Shown one piece after another: positions 1-32,315 of a stretch of 64,000 nucleotides of DNA. The number at the start of each line of letters is the position of its first letter. Position 1 is the stretch's first letter. The stretch spans positions 16,407,394-16,471,393 of the forward strand of contig OX578280.1 of assembly GCA_951217055.1 (NCBI GenBank). The letters run 5' to 3'. The position numbers and the translations under genes were made by a program. This DNA is from Gerris lacustris. Lineage: Eukaryota > Arthropoda > Insecta > Hemiptera > Gerridae. The notes beneath the pieces were generated by a model. It saw only the letters and a list, made by a program, of their open reading frames with translations. It had not been told where the DNA came from and did no database searches.

Positions 1-139
1 TAGTAAGTGACAATTAAAGGGACTAACAACAGTAATTTCTATGCCACTTGTATAGAACTAAAAAATATTTTATCTTATAACAATATAAAACAGATAAGCT
101 TGAACCTTTCTTAATTAATAAAAAAAAATGTTTACTTAC

Positions 140-21688
<21,549 letters not shown>

Positions 21689-22330
21689 ATCTCCCCTGTT
21701 TACAAAAACCGAGCCTACTCACTTCACTACAGCGTATTTATTTCCACTCAAAATCACAACACATGATTATACCACAAAAATCACTGTTTAAAACACTTTT
21801 AATTAATATTGCGCCGCAAGTTCGATGTTTTAAACACCCATAAAGGCACATATTAGCGATTCAGTATCCGACATCGGGCATTACGAAGCCCCAAGCTGAC
21901 CGACGAGCTTACACCGTTCCACTCTCCATCTTCCGACTGAACGATCCCCGACGGAATTCACGGACATCAAGCACTAATCCTCGCGATTACTTTTCTTCAA
22001 ACGACACAAAACACTCAGTGCGACTTAAATTAACACTTAGGACTAAACACGGGTTCGTAAATAAGTTAAAATAAGAGTAATATTAGGAATTAAACCCCAT
22101 TTTCACTCACTCTCAGCAAGGAAAATGGCGGCTGTTGATGAAAAGTTTTTCTACGCTTGTCAGAAAATATCCGAGTGAAGACGAGAACTCTCGAACCCCA
22201 TTGGTCGAATCGTACCACGTGACTTTATCGAGTCTTGCAATTGGTCGGTCGATCTAGGAGCATACAAGTATGACGTCAGAGCGAGTTCCTAATATCCGAC
22301 CCGGAATGTAATAATAATTACTCTATCTGC
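21689..22330 (-). promoter_or_regulatory. nej: nej promoter and 5' UTR region
   Basis: This is the only clearly CpG-rich stretch beside exon 1. In gene orientation it contains two CCAAT boxes (22204-22200 and 22244-22240), an E-box CACGTG (22216-22221), a YY1-like GCCGCCATTTT (about 22123-22133) and a full CRE (22271-22278). No TATA box is evident; the CAAT/YY1/CRE make-up suits a housekeeping-type promoter. The transcription start was not determined. Confidence 0.6.
22271..22278. promoter_or_regulatory. full CRE palindrome upstream of nej
   Basis: TGACGTCA, the consensus CREB/ATF site, about 590 bases upstream of the start codon and 27 bases beyond the second CCAAT box. The same octamer lies upstream of the other gene in the window (61713). 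Confidence 0.6.
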
Positions 22331-23688
22331 CGAGTGGACAGAAAGTTATTTCTCCGACACCACTAGTCCTCCCGTAATTAAAATCAAATACCACCGACAT
22401 ATCGGCCTCTTAAAATAACAACGCTTCTATTCCCTTTTCTTCCTCTTTTTAATTCAGAGTAAAATTACCTTTACTATTTTGGGGCCCTACTTTTTTTAAA
22501 AAAAAATACCGGCCCCAAAAACGCGGCCAAATTTTAAACAACGCAGATTATTTTTTTATAAACATCAAATATATAAAATATAATTTAATTTATTTCCTAT
22601 ACATTCTATGAGACAAAACAAATATTTTTTTAGTAATATTAATTTATATTTCCCTTGGTATTTATTTTTATTTATAAATATGGTATAAAGATGGAAACTC
22701 GAATATTTTCGGGTTTCAGATTTTTTTTTTATTTCTTATTTGTTGCCCTTATGTTAAACAGAGATAGAAGAAGAAAAAAAAATAAAGATTGAAAAAAGGA
22801 ATAGTGTTTGATAATTAGGAGGGGGATGTTTTGGTATTTCAGGGAGCAAGGGATGACAGGTGGAGTATCCTTTTCAAATTGGGGTTAAGTCGATATGAGG
22901 GGGGGGGGGAGGTGTGGAACAGGTTCTGAGACGAGCCCAGGGGGGCGTAGCGTGGTTTAGGGGGAGCCCCGGATCGATAGTGCCAACCCCCTTTCCTCTT
23001 CAGGGGGGGCCTCCTCACGGCTTATATAACGCAAAAAGTTAACTTCACAGAGCGAGAGGGGGTGAAAGAGCGCCCCCCATACCCCGACACAAAATAATTG
23101 ACTTACCAATAAATTCACCCCTCTAAACCCTCCCCTTTCTCTGGCATCCTTGAAGCGTTATATCCCCTTGTGTTTTTACCAGTGTTAAAAAAATCAAAAC
23201 TGTTCTCAAGGGCTTGCATTTACACACGAGCTTCAACCCTGCAAAATCTTCAAATCCTTCAATTACCTACTACTCATAATACATATCAATTAATTTTTAC
23301 AATTTTATATATATTATTATTTTTTAAATTATTGAATGGTTTTAACATTCCAAAAAAAATTAAAATATTCATTCCTAAAGTTATGAGAGTTTTATAATTA
23401 AACTCTATAAATAATTTATTTGACATCTAAGCAAAAACAATAAAAATTATAAATTCGTCCCATTTATAATTTAACGACAAATATCTTTAGAATAAATATA
23501 TTTAATACTGAAAAAGACATGGTTTTAAAATAATAAACATTTTTAAAATCACAAATAAGGCAAATCAAGTAAGGCAGTAAGGTAAATCAATTTTATAAAG
23601 ACCATTTAATAATACAGGCACGCACCTACTATATAATGTACATATATGTATTTTTAGTACATATATAAAACCTACATTTATATATATT
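22331..23688. other. intergenic, no gene
   Basis: AT-rich DNA with a G/C-run stretch (22820-23140: poly-G and poly-C tracts, GGGGGG and CCCCCC). No ORF with a recognisable product and no clear element. Confidence 0.6.
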
Positions 23689-24728
23689 CAGGGTGGTCCA
23701 AAAGTTTCCCCCTCCCCTTCTTAACTTTTGAACGGTTTGAGATAAATTAATTAAACTTGGGGGATCTCTACCATGCAAAGGGAAGTTTGTTTCCATGCAA
23801 TCACCCACTAGGGGCAGCCACCCACTTTGCCCCCAGGCCACCCAACTTCAAAATTTCAAATTGGAGCGTATATTTTGATAGCTTATCTGGATTCTACGGT
23901 GAAAAATAATAAACTTTTACTTGAAACTATTTTTTCTGTCTCCAATATTTTGCCCCCTACAGGGGGGCAAAGATAGCAAAATAACCCTTCCGAAATTGTA
24001 AAAAAAAATAACACTTAGATCGTTATAAAATCTAAACGGTTTGAAATTAAGTCATGGAACTTGGGGGATCTGTACCATGTAAAGGGAAGTGTTTAATCAT
24101 CCACTCGCGTACTAGGGGCAACCTCCATTTTGCCCCCAGGCGCTGAAATGTACGATTTTTATACCTTTGCCCCCCTATAGGGGGTAAAATATTAGAGGTA
24201 GAAAAAAAAAATTGAAGTAAAATATTTTTATTTTTTGCCGTAGAATCTAAATCTGCTATCAAAAATATACATTCCTGGTTAAAATGTTGATGTTAGGTGG
24301 GCTGGGGGCAAAATGGGAGGTTGCCCCTACAGCGCGGTTGCATGAAAACAAACTTCCCTTTACATGGTACGGATCCCCTAAGTTTCATTAATTTATCTCT
24401 AACCGTTTAGATTTTACAACGTATTATCGGTAGGGTAATTTTGCTATCTTTGCCCACCTATAGTGGGCAAAATATTGGGAATAAAAAAAAAAGTTTCAAG
24501 TAATAGTTTATTATTTTTCACTGTAGAATCCAAATATGCTATCAAAAATGTACACTCCAATTTGAAATTTTGAAGTTGGGTGGCCTGGGGGAAAAGTGAG
24601 TGGTTGCCCCTAGTGGGTGATTGCATGAAAACAAACTTCCCTTTGAATGGTAGAGATCCCCCAAGTTTCATTAATTTATCTCAAACCGTTCAAAAGTTAA
24701 GAGGGGGGGGGGAGACTTTTGGACCACC

Positions 24729-24731
<3 letters not shown>
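23689..24731. mobile_element. mariner-like foldback element (CAGGGTGGTCC ends), copy 1
   Basis: Ends CAGGGTGGTCCAAAAGTTTC and, inverted, CAGGGTGGTCCAAAAGTCTC. Flanked on the right by TA; the left flank reads ATT. The interior is made of repeated modules: GATCnnTACCATGnAAAGGG, TTTGCCCCC and CCCCTATAGGGG recur direct and inverted, so it folds on several levels. CAGGGTG ends and a TA target fit Tc1/mariner. No transposase seen. A second copy lies at 35222-35967. Confidence 0.72.

Positions 24732-24806
<75 letters not shown>
24732..24806. repeat. (TA)n microsatellite
   Basis: About 37 TA units between the mariner-like element and the CBP partial copy. The source intron has only ACACATATATATTG at the matching place, so the run probably expanded after the duplication. 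Confidence 0.9.
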
Positions 24807-24810
<4 letters not shown>

Positions 24811-24879
24811 TTTACAAGTTAAATATCATTCAACAAACAACTTTATATATGAATAAATTATTCAATAACTTTTTTTAAG

Positions 24880-25190
24880 TGAAACTTCTTTGGAGGTGTG
24901 TAGAGTGAATTTTTTCATATAGTGAAATCGTGTAACGAAGTTTGTGATTCGAGTGGGAAGCTTCTCGAAAGAGTAGCGCCACCAGGTTTCGGCCTGGAAA
25001 CCATGACGATGACACTCCTGGTTGTAATACAACTAGAAGGGGAGTCATGGTTGATGACCATATTTTTACATGACAGTGTGAAGATTTCGGTCCCTAACCC
25101 GGGTTTGATGAATGGGCCCACCTAAGTGGCCTGCATCTTCGGGTGTAAAAAGCCCCCCGGTATAAAAAAAAAAAATAAAAAATAATAATA
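24880..25190 (+). mobile_element. non-LTR retrotransposon 3' tail
   Basis: Ends ...AATGGGCCCACCTAAGTGGC, GGGTGTAAAAAGCCCCC and an A-rich tail (25163-25190). The CCCACCTAAGTGG and NGPT-stop match the end of the fragment at 17249. Inserted in the CBP copy: source sequence resumes at about 25285 (TTTTTTTGTAATGATGCAAT). Confidence 0.65.
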
Positions 25191-25896
25191 ATCCTGAAAT
25201 AATAAATCCGACTAAAAATGAAAGAGAGCAATGCATTCTAGAACTTAAGTTTCACTTCTAATGCGTGAGAGCCTCACACATATATATTTTTTTTGTAATG
25301 ATGCAATGAAATAATTGTATTACATCTTAATCTTAAAGTCAGAATTATTTGTAGAACTTGAAATACCAATATACTTGGTTATTTCCCAGTAGTATGGCAT
25401 GTTTGTTTATTGATAAGATTGCAATGTGGAGTGGATGAACCGACTCAATAATTAAGTCTGTAATAATTTCACTAATCGTAAGTTATATTTTAAGTCTGTA
25501 GTAAAAGCATTTCCTGAGTTAAATGTAAAAAGTATAAAAAAATACATTGCTTAGTTTTATAGGATGGTTTTGACTTAGTGATATATTGTGGCAACTTTGT
25601 CGAAAATATTCAATTAACCCTCAGTTGGTAACATGATTTTTTTCACCACTCTTTGTAATATCCGTCTTATAGATGGACACAATGTTTTTTCTTGTTTTTC
25701 CCCCTCAAATCTCTTAAAAATTAAAACAATTGCATTCTCAGATTACTGTTTAATATTTTTTGTTTTAATTTTTTAAAAATGCCTCGGAGGCACCCAGATT
25801 TTTAGAGGTGTATGTATATTTCTTTGAACATTTAAGATTCTAAGGATATACCTACAAAATGAATAGAATTATGGAATGAAATGCATTTTGGCTAAT

Positions 25897-26103
25897 TCGG
25901 ATTGTACGTACCCCAGAAAGTTTTCGTACTTTTTCCTACTTGATTTGAGAGAAATTATACATGTATGATTTGTTCATAGGAGAGTTTATATCCCTTTGCC
26001 AAAAAATATGTTGGAGTACACAAAATTAAGGTTTTTAATATAATATACGGGATTTTATCACCTAACCTCAAAGTGGGGGCACGTACTACCCGAATTTACC
26101 ATG
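25897..26103. mobile_element. nested MITE inside the piggyBac-like element
   Basis: Ends ATTCGGATTGTACGTACCCC and the inverted GGGGGCACGTACTACCCGAA. The interior (GTTCATAGGAGAGTTTATAT, CCTTTGCCAAAAAATATGTT) is the inverse of that in the MITE at 20104, so the two share an interior while the ends differ. Confidence 0.6.
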
Positions 26104-26633
26104 TCTTTTATTCAAATATTTGAATATATTTCAAATCTAAGATTAATTGTATAATCACAAAATAATGATTAAAAATATAATATAGTCAGACTTATTAGGG
26201 AAAAATATCAATCTAATAAAATTTATATATGATCGCGTAGTTTACATAAGTAATTTATGAATGTAAATTTATATATATACGTATAAAATTTGTATATATA
26301 TGTACGTATATGTATATACTACATACAGAATGTATATAAGTACAGCTATCTGAGGCATGTTTGAAAGTACATCCGTCTCTGAGACTGGTATGTTTTCATA
26401 CACATACGGTAATATCCGTCTAATAGACGGGTATTTTTACATTCATATGCAGTAATATCCATCTAATAGACGTGGTGACAACATTGAACAAAAATCGGTC
26501 CGAGACAACTCAGACAAACTTTCTCATATATGAGTTTATAATTACTTAGCCCAGTGTTTCCATTTATTAGTTTTCAAATGTACATTTAAATATTATTGAA
26601 CATTTCATCAAAATGTATCATAAAAATAACTTC

Positions 26634-27098
26634 TCCTGGTCGGGGAATCGAACCCGGGCTCTCTCCGTCCGCGTTTTAAGCTAATATCTCAGGAACTAGA
26701 TTTTTCCCGGGAAAACGGCTTATATCGTTGGATTCGTATTCAAATGGACTACATTATAGAATTTTTTAATCAAAATCGTCGGAACCGTTTTCGAGAAATA
26801 ATTTTTTTTCATGTTTTTTCAGAGTTTTTGGGGGGTAGCGCCCCCAAATTTAGAGCTAAAATTCATTTCTCGATTTCGCCTCGGGGTATGATTTTTCTGA
26901 ACATGTATGCCAAATTTCGTCAAAATTGGCCCAGTAGTTTGGGCTCCAGGCGTCTGCACAGACGACAGACGACAGACAGACATTTTTTAAAAACCACTTT
27001 TTTGGACTCAGGGGACCTCAAAACGTGTAAATCCATCAAAATCTCAAAATCGAATTTTCGCGCCATCACAATACTTTCTCTTTATATGAGAAAGTAAA
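26634..27098. repeat. composite dispersed repeat with tRNA-like head
   Basis: Head includes, on the minus strand, GGGTTCGATTCCCCGACCAG (a T-arm/box B sequence). The body holds CTCGGGGTATGATTTTTCTG-like and GACAGACATTTTTTAAAAAC, and the tail is GGGGACCTCAAAAC, AAATCCATCAAAATCTCAAA, ending TATGAGAAAGTAAA. The tail recurs at 57415-57505 and parts recur, inverted, around 32270-32850. The open frame through it has no known protein. Confidence 0.6.
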
Positions 27099-27337
27099 AA
27101 ATATTGCACTACGTATGTCAAAAACGAAATAGGAACATTTACCAGGTTAATGTTAAAGTTTCGACTGAAGCATTATATCTCGCAGCATAGAGCGCTCGCG
27201 CAATTACTAATGCACTCAAGTGTCAAAATAAAAATCCTATCCGTCTAGGAGACGGATGTTACCAACTAAGGGTTAAATTTTTTATCACTGTATTTGCTCC
27301 TTTCAATATGATTTATTAATACTCTGGTTTATTACAG

Positions 27338-27408
27338 GTGATATGTTCAGCAGTTTTGACATGTTTGATCTTGAGAACAATCTGACCGCAGTCGCTGATG
27401 CAGCTCAG
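27338..27408 (+). pseudogene. nej-copy exon 3/5 fusion
   Basis: GTGATATGTTCAGCAG and GAGAACAATCTG match exon 3; from 27385 ACCGCAGTCGCTGATGCAGC matches the exon 5 end. Acceptor (ATTACAG) and donor (GTACAT) sites are kept, so it could still be spliced. Deletion breakpoints are within AATCTG/ACCGCAG. Confidence 0.88.
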
Positions 27409-27817
27409 GTACATACTTATTCTTATATCCTAAAACATATTAATTATGCTAGATAGTTTATATTAAACTAACTAAATATTCATTACTTTGAGAGCAGCTT
27501 GTGATTGTTAGGACTTGATCATTTTGTGAATTTTTTTTTAAGATCCCCTCTGCCATTGGAGCGTTGTATTGACTCAAAGAATTTAGATTTTAAATTTAGA
27601 ATGATGTTCTTTTGAGTTAAATTCCAATTCTTATTCTCATAATAGTTTTCTTATTACAGTACAGTACAGTTAAAGCACAGTTACAGTATTAACATTACAG
27701 TTGTTAAAGCACATAGATTTGCAAAAAGTACTAAAGGTTTTAGTTAATTATAAATGTTTGTAACTTCAATGTATTTGTTTATGTAAACTTAGATTTACAA
27801 GGTTTTCCCCTTTTCAG

Positions 27818-28096
27818 GCTAATCAACCTCCACCTCCTCTGCCCTTCAACACAAGCCGACCTTGAGAAGCGTAAACTTATTCAACAACAGTTGGTACTTC
27901 TGCTTCATGCTCACAAGTGCCTGCGGAGAGAGAACCAAGCTAACGGCATGCTACCCAACCCGTGTACTCTTCCACACTGTATGACAATGAAGAGTGTGCT
28001 CAATCACATGACAACCTGCCAAGCAGGCAAGACATGCTGCGTACCACACTGTTCTTCCTCTAGGCAGATTATTTCTCACTGGAAGCTCTGTTCTAG
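27818..28096 (+). pseudogene. nej-copy exon 6 (TAZ1), frameshifted
   Basis: 279 bp against 278 in the source. The extra base falls before the DPEKRK codons and creates an early stop, but downstream the TAZ1 frame is open, with all ten of this exon's zinc ligands kept. Replacements seen: Gln to Leu after HAHKC, Ser to Cys after KTC, and His to Leu in HWKHC. Splice sites (TTTCAG, GTAATC) survive. Confidence 0.9.
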
Positions 28097-28275
28097 GTAA
28101 TCAAATCTTATATTTCTTTTCTCATTTTTGTTTTAAGTAGTAGATGATAAGCATGTGCCATATATATGTATACCCCTATATCGATATTCCAATATTGTCC
28201 TTAATATTGAAATCAAATTGTAAAGGTTTATTTGTAGTTGTTGTAAATTAATTATTTTATGTTAATGTTTGACAG

Positions 28276-28405
28276 GCCGGATTGTCCTGTTTGTCTACCG
28301 TTTAAGCAGGCTGATAGGAACAGACCTCAGCAGGGCCAAGCCCAGCAACCATCAGCTACACCTTAAGCTCAGCCTATCCGTCTCCTGTAGACATGCGTAG
28401 AGCTT
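28276..28405 (+). pseudogene. nej-copy exon 7 fragment
   Basis: Matches GGCCGGATTGTCCTGTTTGT (Cys-Pro-Val-Cys, last TAZ1 ligands). It has an in-frame TAA replacing CAA in the linker and a small deletion, and homology stops at about 28405 after ATGCGTAGAGCTTA. This is the distal breakpoint of the duplication. Confidence 0.88.
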
Positions 28406-28670
28406 AACTGCCTTTTGCATTGAGTAATAAAACAAAAATAAAAATGTATTATTGTCTGCAAAAATGTTCAGTGAGATATCCCCTTAATAAAAAGATTTAA
28501 AAAAGCAAACAATTTCAAATTTATTAATAGGTATGGGAAAAGGTGAATTAAAAGAATAACTTAATTTAATACTAGAAATATAATTTGTTAGAAGAGGCTT
28601 TAGAAATTGCTTTTAACTAAATTATAAGCTGAGAAAATTATAATAAATATTAGCTTTGTTGTGGGGTATG

Positions 28671-30000
28671 GTGTATATATAACTAGACGTTTGGGACACA
28701 AAAAAAGTCGCCGAAGAAAGCCGAAGAAAAGGCAGTCGAGTACGATCGGGCCTTACCCCGCCCCACCACTAGTTTCTACGCTGTGCATTCAACTCTATCT
28801 TCTCTTTAGCCTGTATATCTCTTCAAGGCCTTTTCCACTATTACACGACTATTCATAGTAACACTTAAACATACAAATATTTATTAATATAGCAAAAATA
28901 ATACAATAATTAAACATAGACATGTATAAATCATACATATAAAATAGAAATAAAATAGACATTAAATTATTTTGTTATTTTTACATTATTTATAGTTTAT
29001 ATATCATCATGTTAACCCAAGAGTAATTGAAATAGAATACGTACACATATTATTCACGACTAGTAATTATAATTCTAGAATGAAAAATGCAATAAATCCA
29101 AAAACAGAAATACAAAAATAAAATATGGAATTAATTGAAAAGTAATTTAATTAAAAAAAAAAGCTTTTAAAATAGATAAATGCGAGTTTAAATATTTTTC
29201 GAAGAAAGTATAGTGTAGAACTGATTAGGAGAGAGGTATTGAGTATCTTCTTTGGTGGGAAAGCACGTATTTTAAGAATTCCCAGCAGTTTAAAATATAA
29301 ACATAACATTATTATTATTATTAAAAAGCCTTTTCTTTTAATGATCTTAATAAATATATTATTATCATAACATGATCCACCGGTGGTCAAATTAACCATT
29401 TCTTACCAATTGATTTAAATTAAAAAAAATATATTTGAGTAGAATATTATAAAATCTAGAACATAATCTGAGTATTATTTTAATTGAAGAAGGTTGGTTT
29501 GATTTTTGTACCAACTATTTTTTTTTAATTAAATATTTAAATAATAAATAATATGTTAAATATGTAAGATATTCAGTTAATTATTTATCATATTCATAAA
29601 CATTATAATAATAATTAGCTATATGAAATACGTATTAATAATAATGTAGTGCATAAAATAGAATATGCTTTAAAATATCTAATAACGGCCTAATTATTAT
29701 TAATTTGGTAAAAGATGAATTATTTTATTTAAGATAAGTCTTTATGTTGGTTCATAATAATTAAAGAGGACTAGTAGTTCCATGTAATAAGCATTCTGTT
29801 AACCTATGATCTTGTGAAACAAAATATGTATAAGTAAAGGGTAGAGTTAGGGGTTAAAAGAGTGCGTGTTTAAAGCTGTAGAGGTGTAAGCGTAAGGGGG
29901 TAGAGGTAGGCTGTGGAGCGGACACGATGATTCCCGAGTGAGATTCAACTTTTTTCGGCGACTTATTTTTTGTGTCCCGAACGTCTAGTGTATATATATA
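28671..30000. repeat. 1.33-kb segment bounded by 50-bp inverted repeats
   Basis: Left GTGTATATATAACTAGACGT, TTGGGACACAAAAAAAGTCG (28671-28720) and its inverted counterpart at 29949-30000 with few mismatches. Next to the left arm is a GC-richer stretch (28720-28780); the rest is very AT-rich and without genes. Could be a DNA element, but no target duplication was found. Confidence 0.5.
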
Positions 30001-30528
30001 GTACAGATGTCCCAGGATCGACTTGACGATGTGTGAAATGACCAAAAAATTTAATTTTTCGACAAAAAGTCCTGTGGATATCCTACAGGAAAGCTCGTGC
30101 TACTTGGGTAGTAATAAAGTAAAGTCATCTTTAGCCATTATATTGGTCCTGGGCAGCAAGAAAAGAGTGGATACAATGTGATAAAGATGGATAAATCCAT
30201 TAAATTTGATCTAAATGTTTAAAAAAGATAAAATAAATGTTTGCTAATAAGACTAGACAGGACTGACGCTTGTTAGAATACCAATACCATCATTCAGACT
30301 GTCAGTCTTTCCTCATCAGTTTGAGAATGTCAATCTTCGGCCTGATTGCCATTCCGATTGACAGTGTAAGATTTGCTTAAATGTTCCACAGCCTTCTTCA
30401 TCTAGTCATCCCTATTAAAAACTTAAATTATGAAAAATCTACATAATTGAAAAATAACAATTAAATATAACATGTTAATAAGTTTTGAGATTACTCAAAA
30501 TAACTTTCTCATTTACATTATTCTAATT

Positions 30529-31216
30529 CAGCGTTTCCCAACCTTTTTGATGCTGCGACCCTAAAAATGTATCCAATATATTTTCGCGACCCTACCTGGA
30601 ATATGGTGTATTGCATATTGCATACCCTAAAGATTGCAGGGATATACATGCTGCCTAAAACCTGAATGCTACTAAAATCATTACTGGATTAGGGAAGAGG
30701 GACTGTAGGCTGATTTTAAAACAAACGTCCAAACTCATCACCTTAATTCGGTTAAAGGCATTGCTTGATTTGTTTATTTTTTATAACAGTTTTGTTGTTT
30801 TATTTATTTATTATATTATAAAGTGCCTTCCTTAACTTATGTTGGTGAGCTGATGACTATTTGTAGGAAGATTAATGAAAGGAATTAAAGCTTTTAGGAA
30901 ATACTTTTTATAACATTTTGTTATTTTTTATATTATTTAATATTTTGTCGCTTTATTTTTATTAACGCTTCAAGTATTTGTTTTTTGTCTTTTCCCAATA
31001 ACATTCCTTTATCCTTATGAATTTATCTATATCATTTTATTATTTTTACTTTGTTAAATTAAATTTACATATGTTAATTCTATTGAACTTATTTATATTT
31101 TATGTATTTTTAAGTATTTTTTTATTTTTGTCTATAATTACAAAACATTTTGGCGACCCTAAAATATTTTTCCACGACCCTATTTTGGGTCGCGACCATA
31201 GGGTTGGGAAACGCTG
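30529..31216. mobile_element. hAT-type element, 688 bp
   Basis: Ends CAGCGTTTCCCAACC and GGTTGGGAAACGCTG, exact inverted repeats, with a perfect 8-bp target duplication TTCTAATT (30521-30528, 31217-31224). Subterminal GCGACCCTA occurs direct and inverted. Both features are typical of hAT. No transposase; the small open frame at its right end is AT-rich noise. Confidence 0.88.
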
Positions 31217-32315
31217 TTCTAATTATCATGGTTCCAATTCTTCTTCATCGCTTAATTATAATATCCAGGAAAGCGACTTGTATGTATTTAGTGATTTAAA
31301 AATGAAATATCTATTTACAATTTGCTTTTAACAGAATTATCACAACAATTTTTGGTCAGCAGATAACTTTTGCATTTTCTTTTTATTAGCACTTTTTAGG
31401 GGGATAGTACTCCCAACTTTAGGTAAAAGATTTTACCTTGGGGTACGATCCAAATGAAAATTCTATGGCACTAATAATTTTTCATGAACAGCATAAGGTC
31501 CAATTAGTATGAACCAAAGAAGTCCTGTGGAATCCTTATTTGGCCATTTTATTAATCAAACGGTAAGTGAATATTACTAAGTAAGCTAATAATCCTGTAC
31601 CACATAGGTTTGTGAGATTGGTGTTATCATAATGCTTTTTTATGTTCTACAGTTTATAGTGAGTTTTAATGAAATGAAGGCATGATGTTTCACCTCCCCC
31701 ACTGCATCTTCAAGAGTATGTCGAAGCACTGTAATAAGCATTATAAGATTAGCTTGAAAATTCCCATCCTTAAGATGGAATTTGCATTGACAAACATTTA
31801 AAACCTAAATAGGAATTTCAAAGGTAAATAGTATGAGTGTATTATTATATATGACGGTACCTTGAAGTTGATCTAGACATCACAGTGTCCTTTCTAATTC
31901 ATACTTACTCTGAACTAGTGGCGTACCGAGGGGGGAGGGTCTGTACTGGGTGACACTATAGCAAGATCCTGAACCCAATTTTTCCACACAAAAATTAGAT
32001 AATTTTTAATTCATCGTACAGAAAAATCGGTCCAGAATATCAAACAAAACCTTCACCTACAGATATTGATACAGTATTTAAATCCTATAATATCTCTTTA
32101 ATTGATTTATTTTAAATACATACATTTAAAAAGTGTACAACAGGTGATTTTCAGCAAAATCAAATTTATTTTCATCAATAACTTTTAAACTGCGTTTTTC
32201 ACAGGAAAACAACTTATGTGGTTAGATTTGTATTTAATTGGATTAATTTTTTTTTTTTTTTTTTATCATTTTGCATAAGTTGTCTATGCAGACGTGTACA
32301 GATCCTAGACCCTTA

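Larger units (their letters stand above)
25618..27272. mobile_element. piggyBac-like non-autonomous element, 1655 bp
   Basis: Flanked by TTAA on both sides (25614-25617, 27273-27276). Ends CCCTCAGTTGGTAACA and TGTTACCAACTAAGGG, 15 of 16 matching as inverted repeats; CCC...GGG ends with TTAA are the piggyBac signature. Subterminal TCCGTCT-ATAGACGGA palindromes recur (about 25665, 26410, 26456, 27240). No transposase frame: the interior is other repeats, namely a MITE of the CGGCAATAG relatives (about 25897-26103) and a composite repeat with a tRNA-like head (26634-27098). The host sequence on both sides is nej intron 2 copy, so the insertion point is exact. Confidence 0.82.
24732..28405 (+). 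pseudogene. nej: inverted partial duplication of nej (exons 3/5 fused, 6, part of 7)
   Basis: The plus strand here repeats, in inverted orientation, the source stretch from about 14830 down to 11930, including introns, so it is a DNA-level copy and not a retrocopy. Exonic parts: 27338-27384 (start of exon 3) fused directly to 27385-27408 (end of exon 5), 27818-28096 (exon 6, TAZ1) and 28276-28405 (part of exon 7). Intron sequence matches both sides. Lesions: about 1.2 kb lost between exons 3 and 5, a one-base insertion in exon 6 ahead of DPEKRK leading to TGA, and CAA-to-TAA in exon 7. Two insertions split it: a retrotransposon tail near 24850-25285 and a 1655-bp element at 25618-27272. Confidence 0.9.

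Noticed and set aside
1..134. Possible further nej exon at the left edge
   Set aside because: Bases 1-134 have no acceptor followed by the expected PHD sequence; it is intron.
22126..22182. Small plus-strand peptide beginning MAAVDEKFF near the nej promoter
   Set aside because: ATGGCGGC is more simply a YY1-type promoter motif; the frame is only 17 codons.
24580..24822. Open frame ending in Ile-Tyr repeats
   Set aside because: It reads through the end of the mariner-like element into the (TA)n microsatellite.
26634..26680. tRNA gene on the minus strand
   Set aside because: There is a good T-arm sequence but no acceptor stem, D-arm or anticodon arm at proper spacing; it is a SINE-like head of a dispersed repeat. 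The same holds for 6640-6790 and 49540-49641.
27891..28100. Open frame over the copied TAZ1 exon as a working small TAZ1 protein
   Set aside because: It lacks a proper start codon context, the frame upstream is broken by a one-base insertion and a TGA, and the next exon has an in-frame TAA. It is kept as a pseudogene piece.
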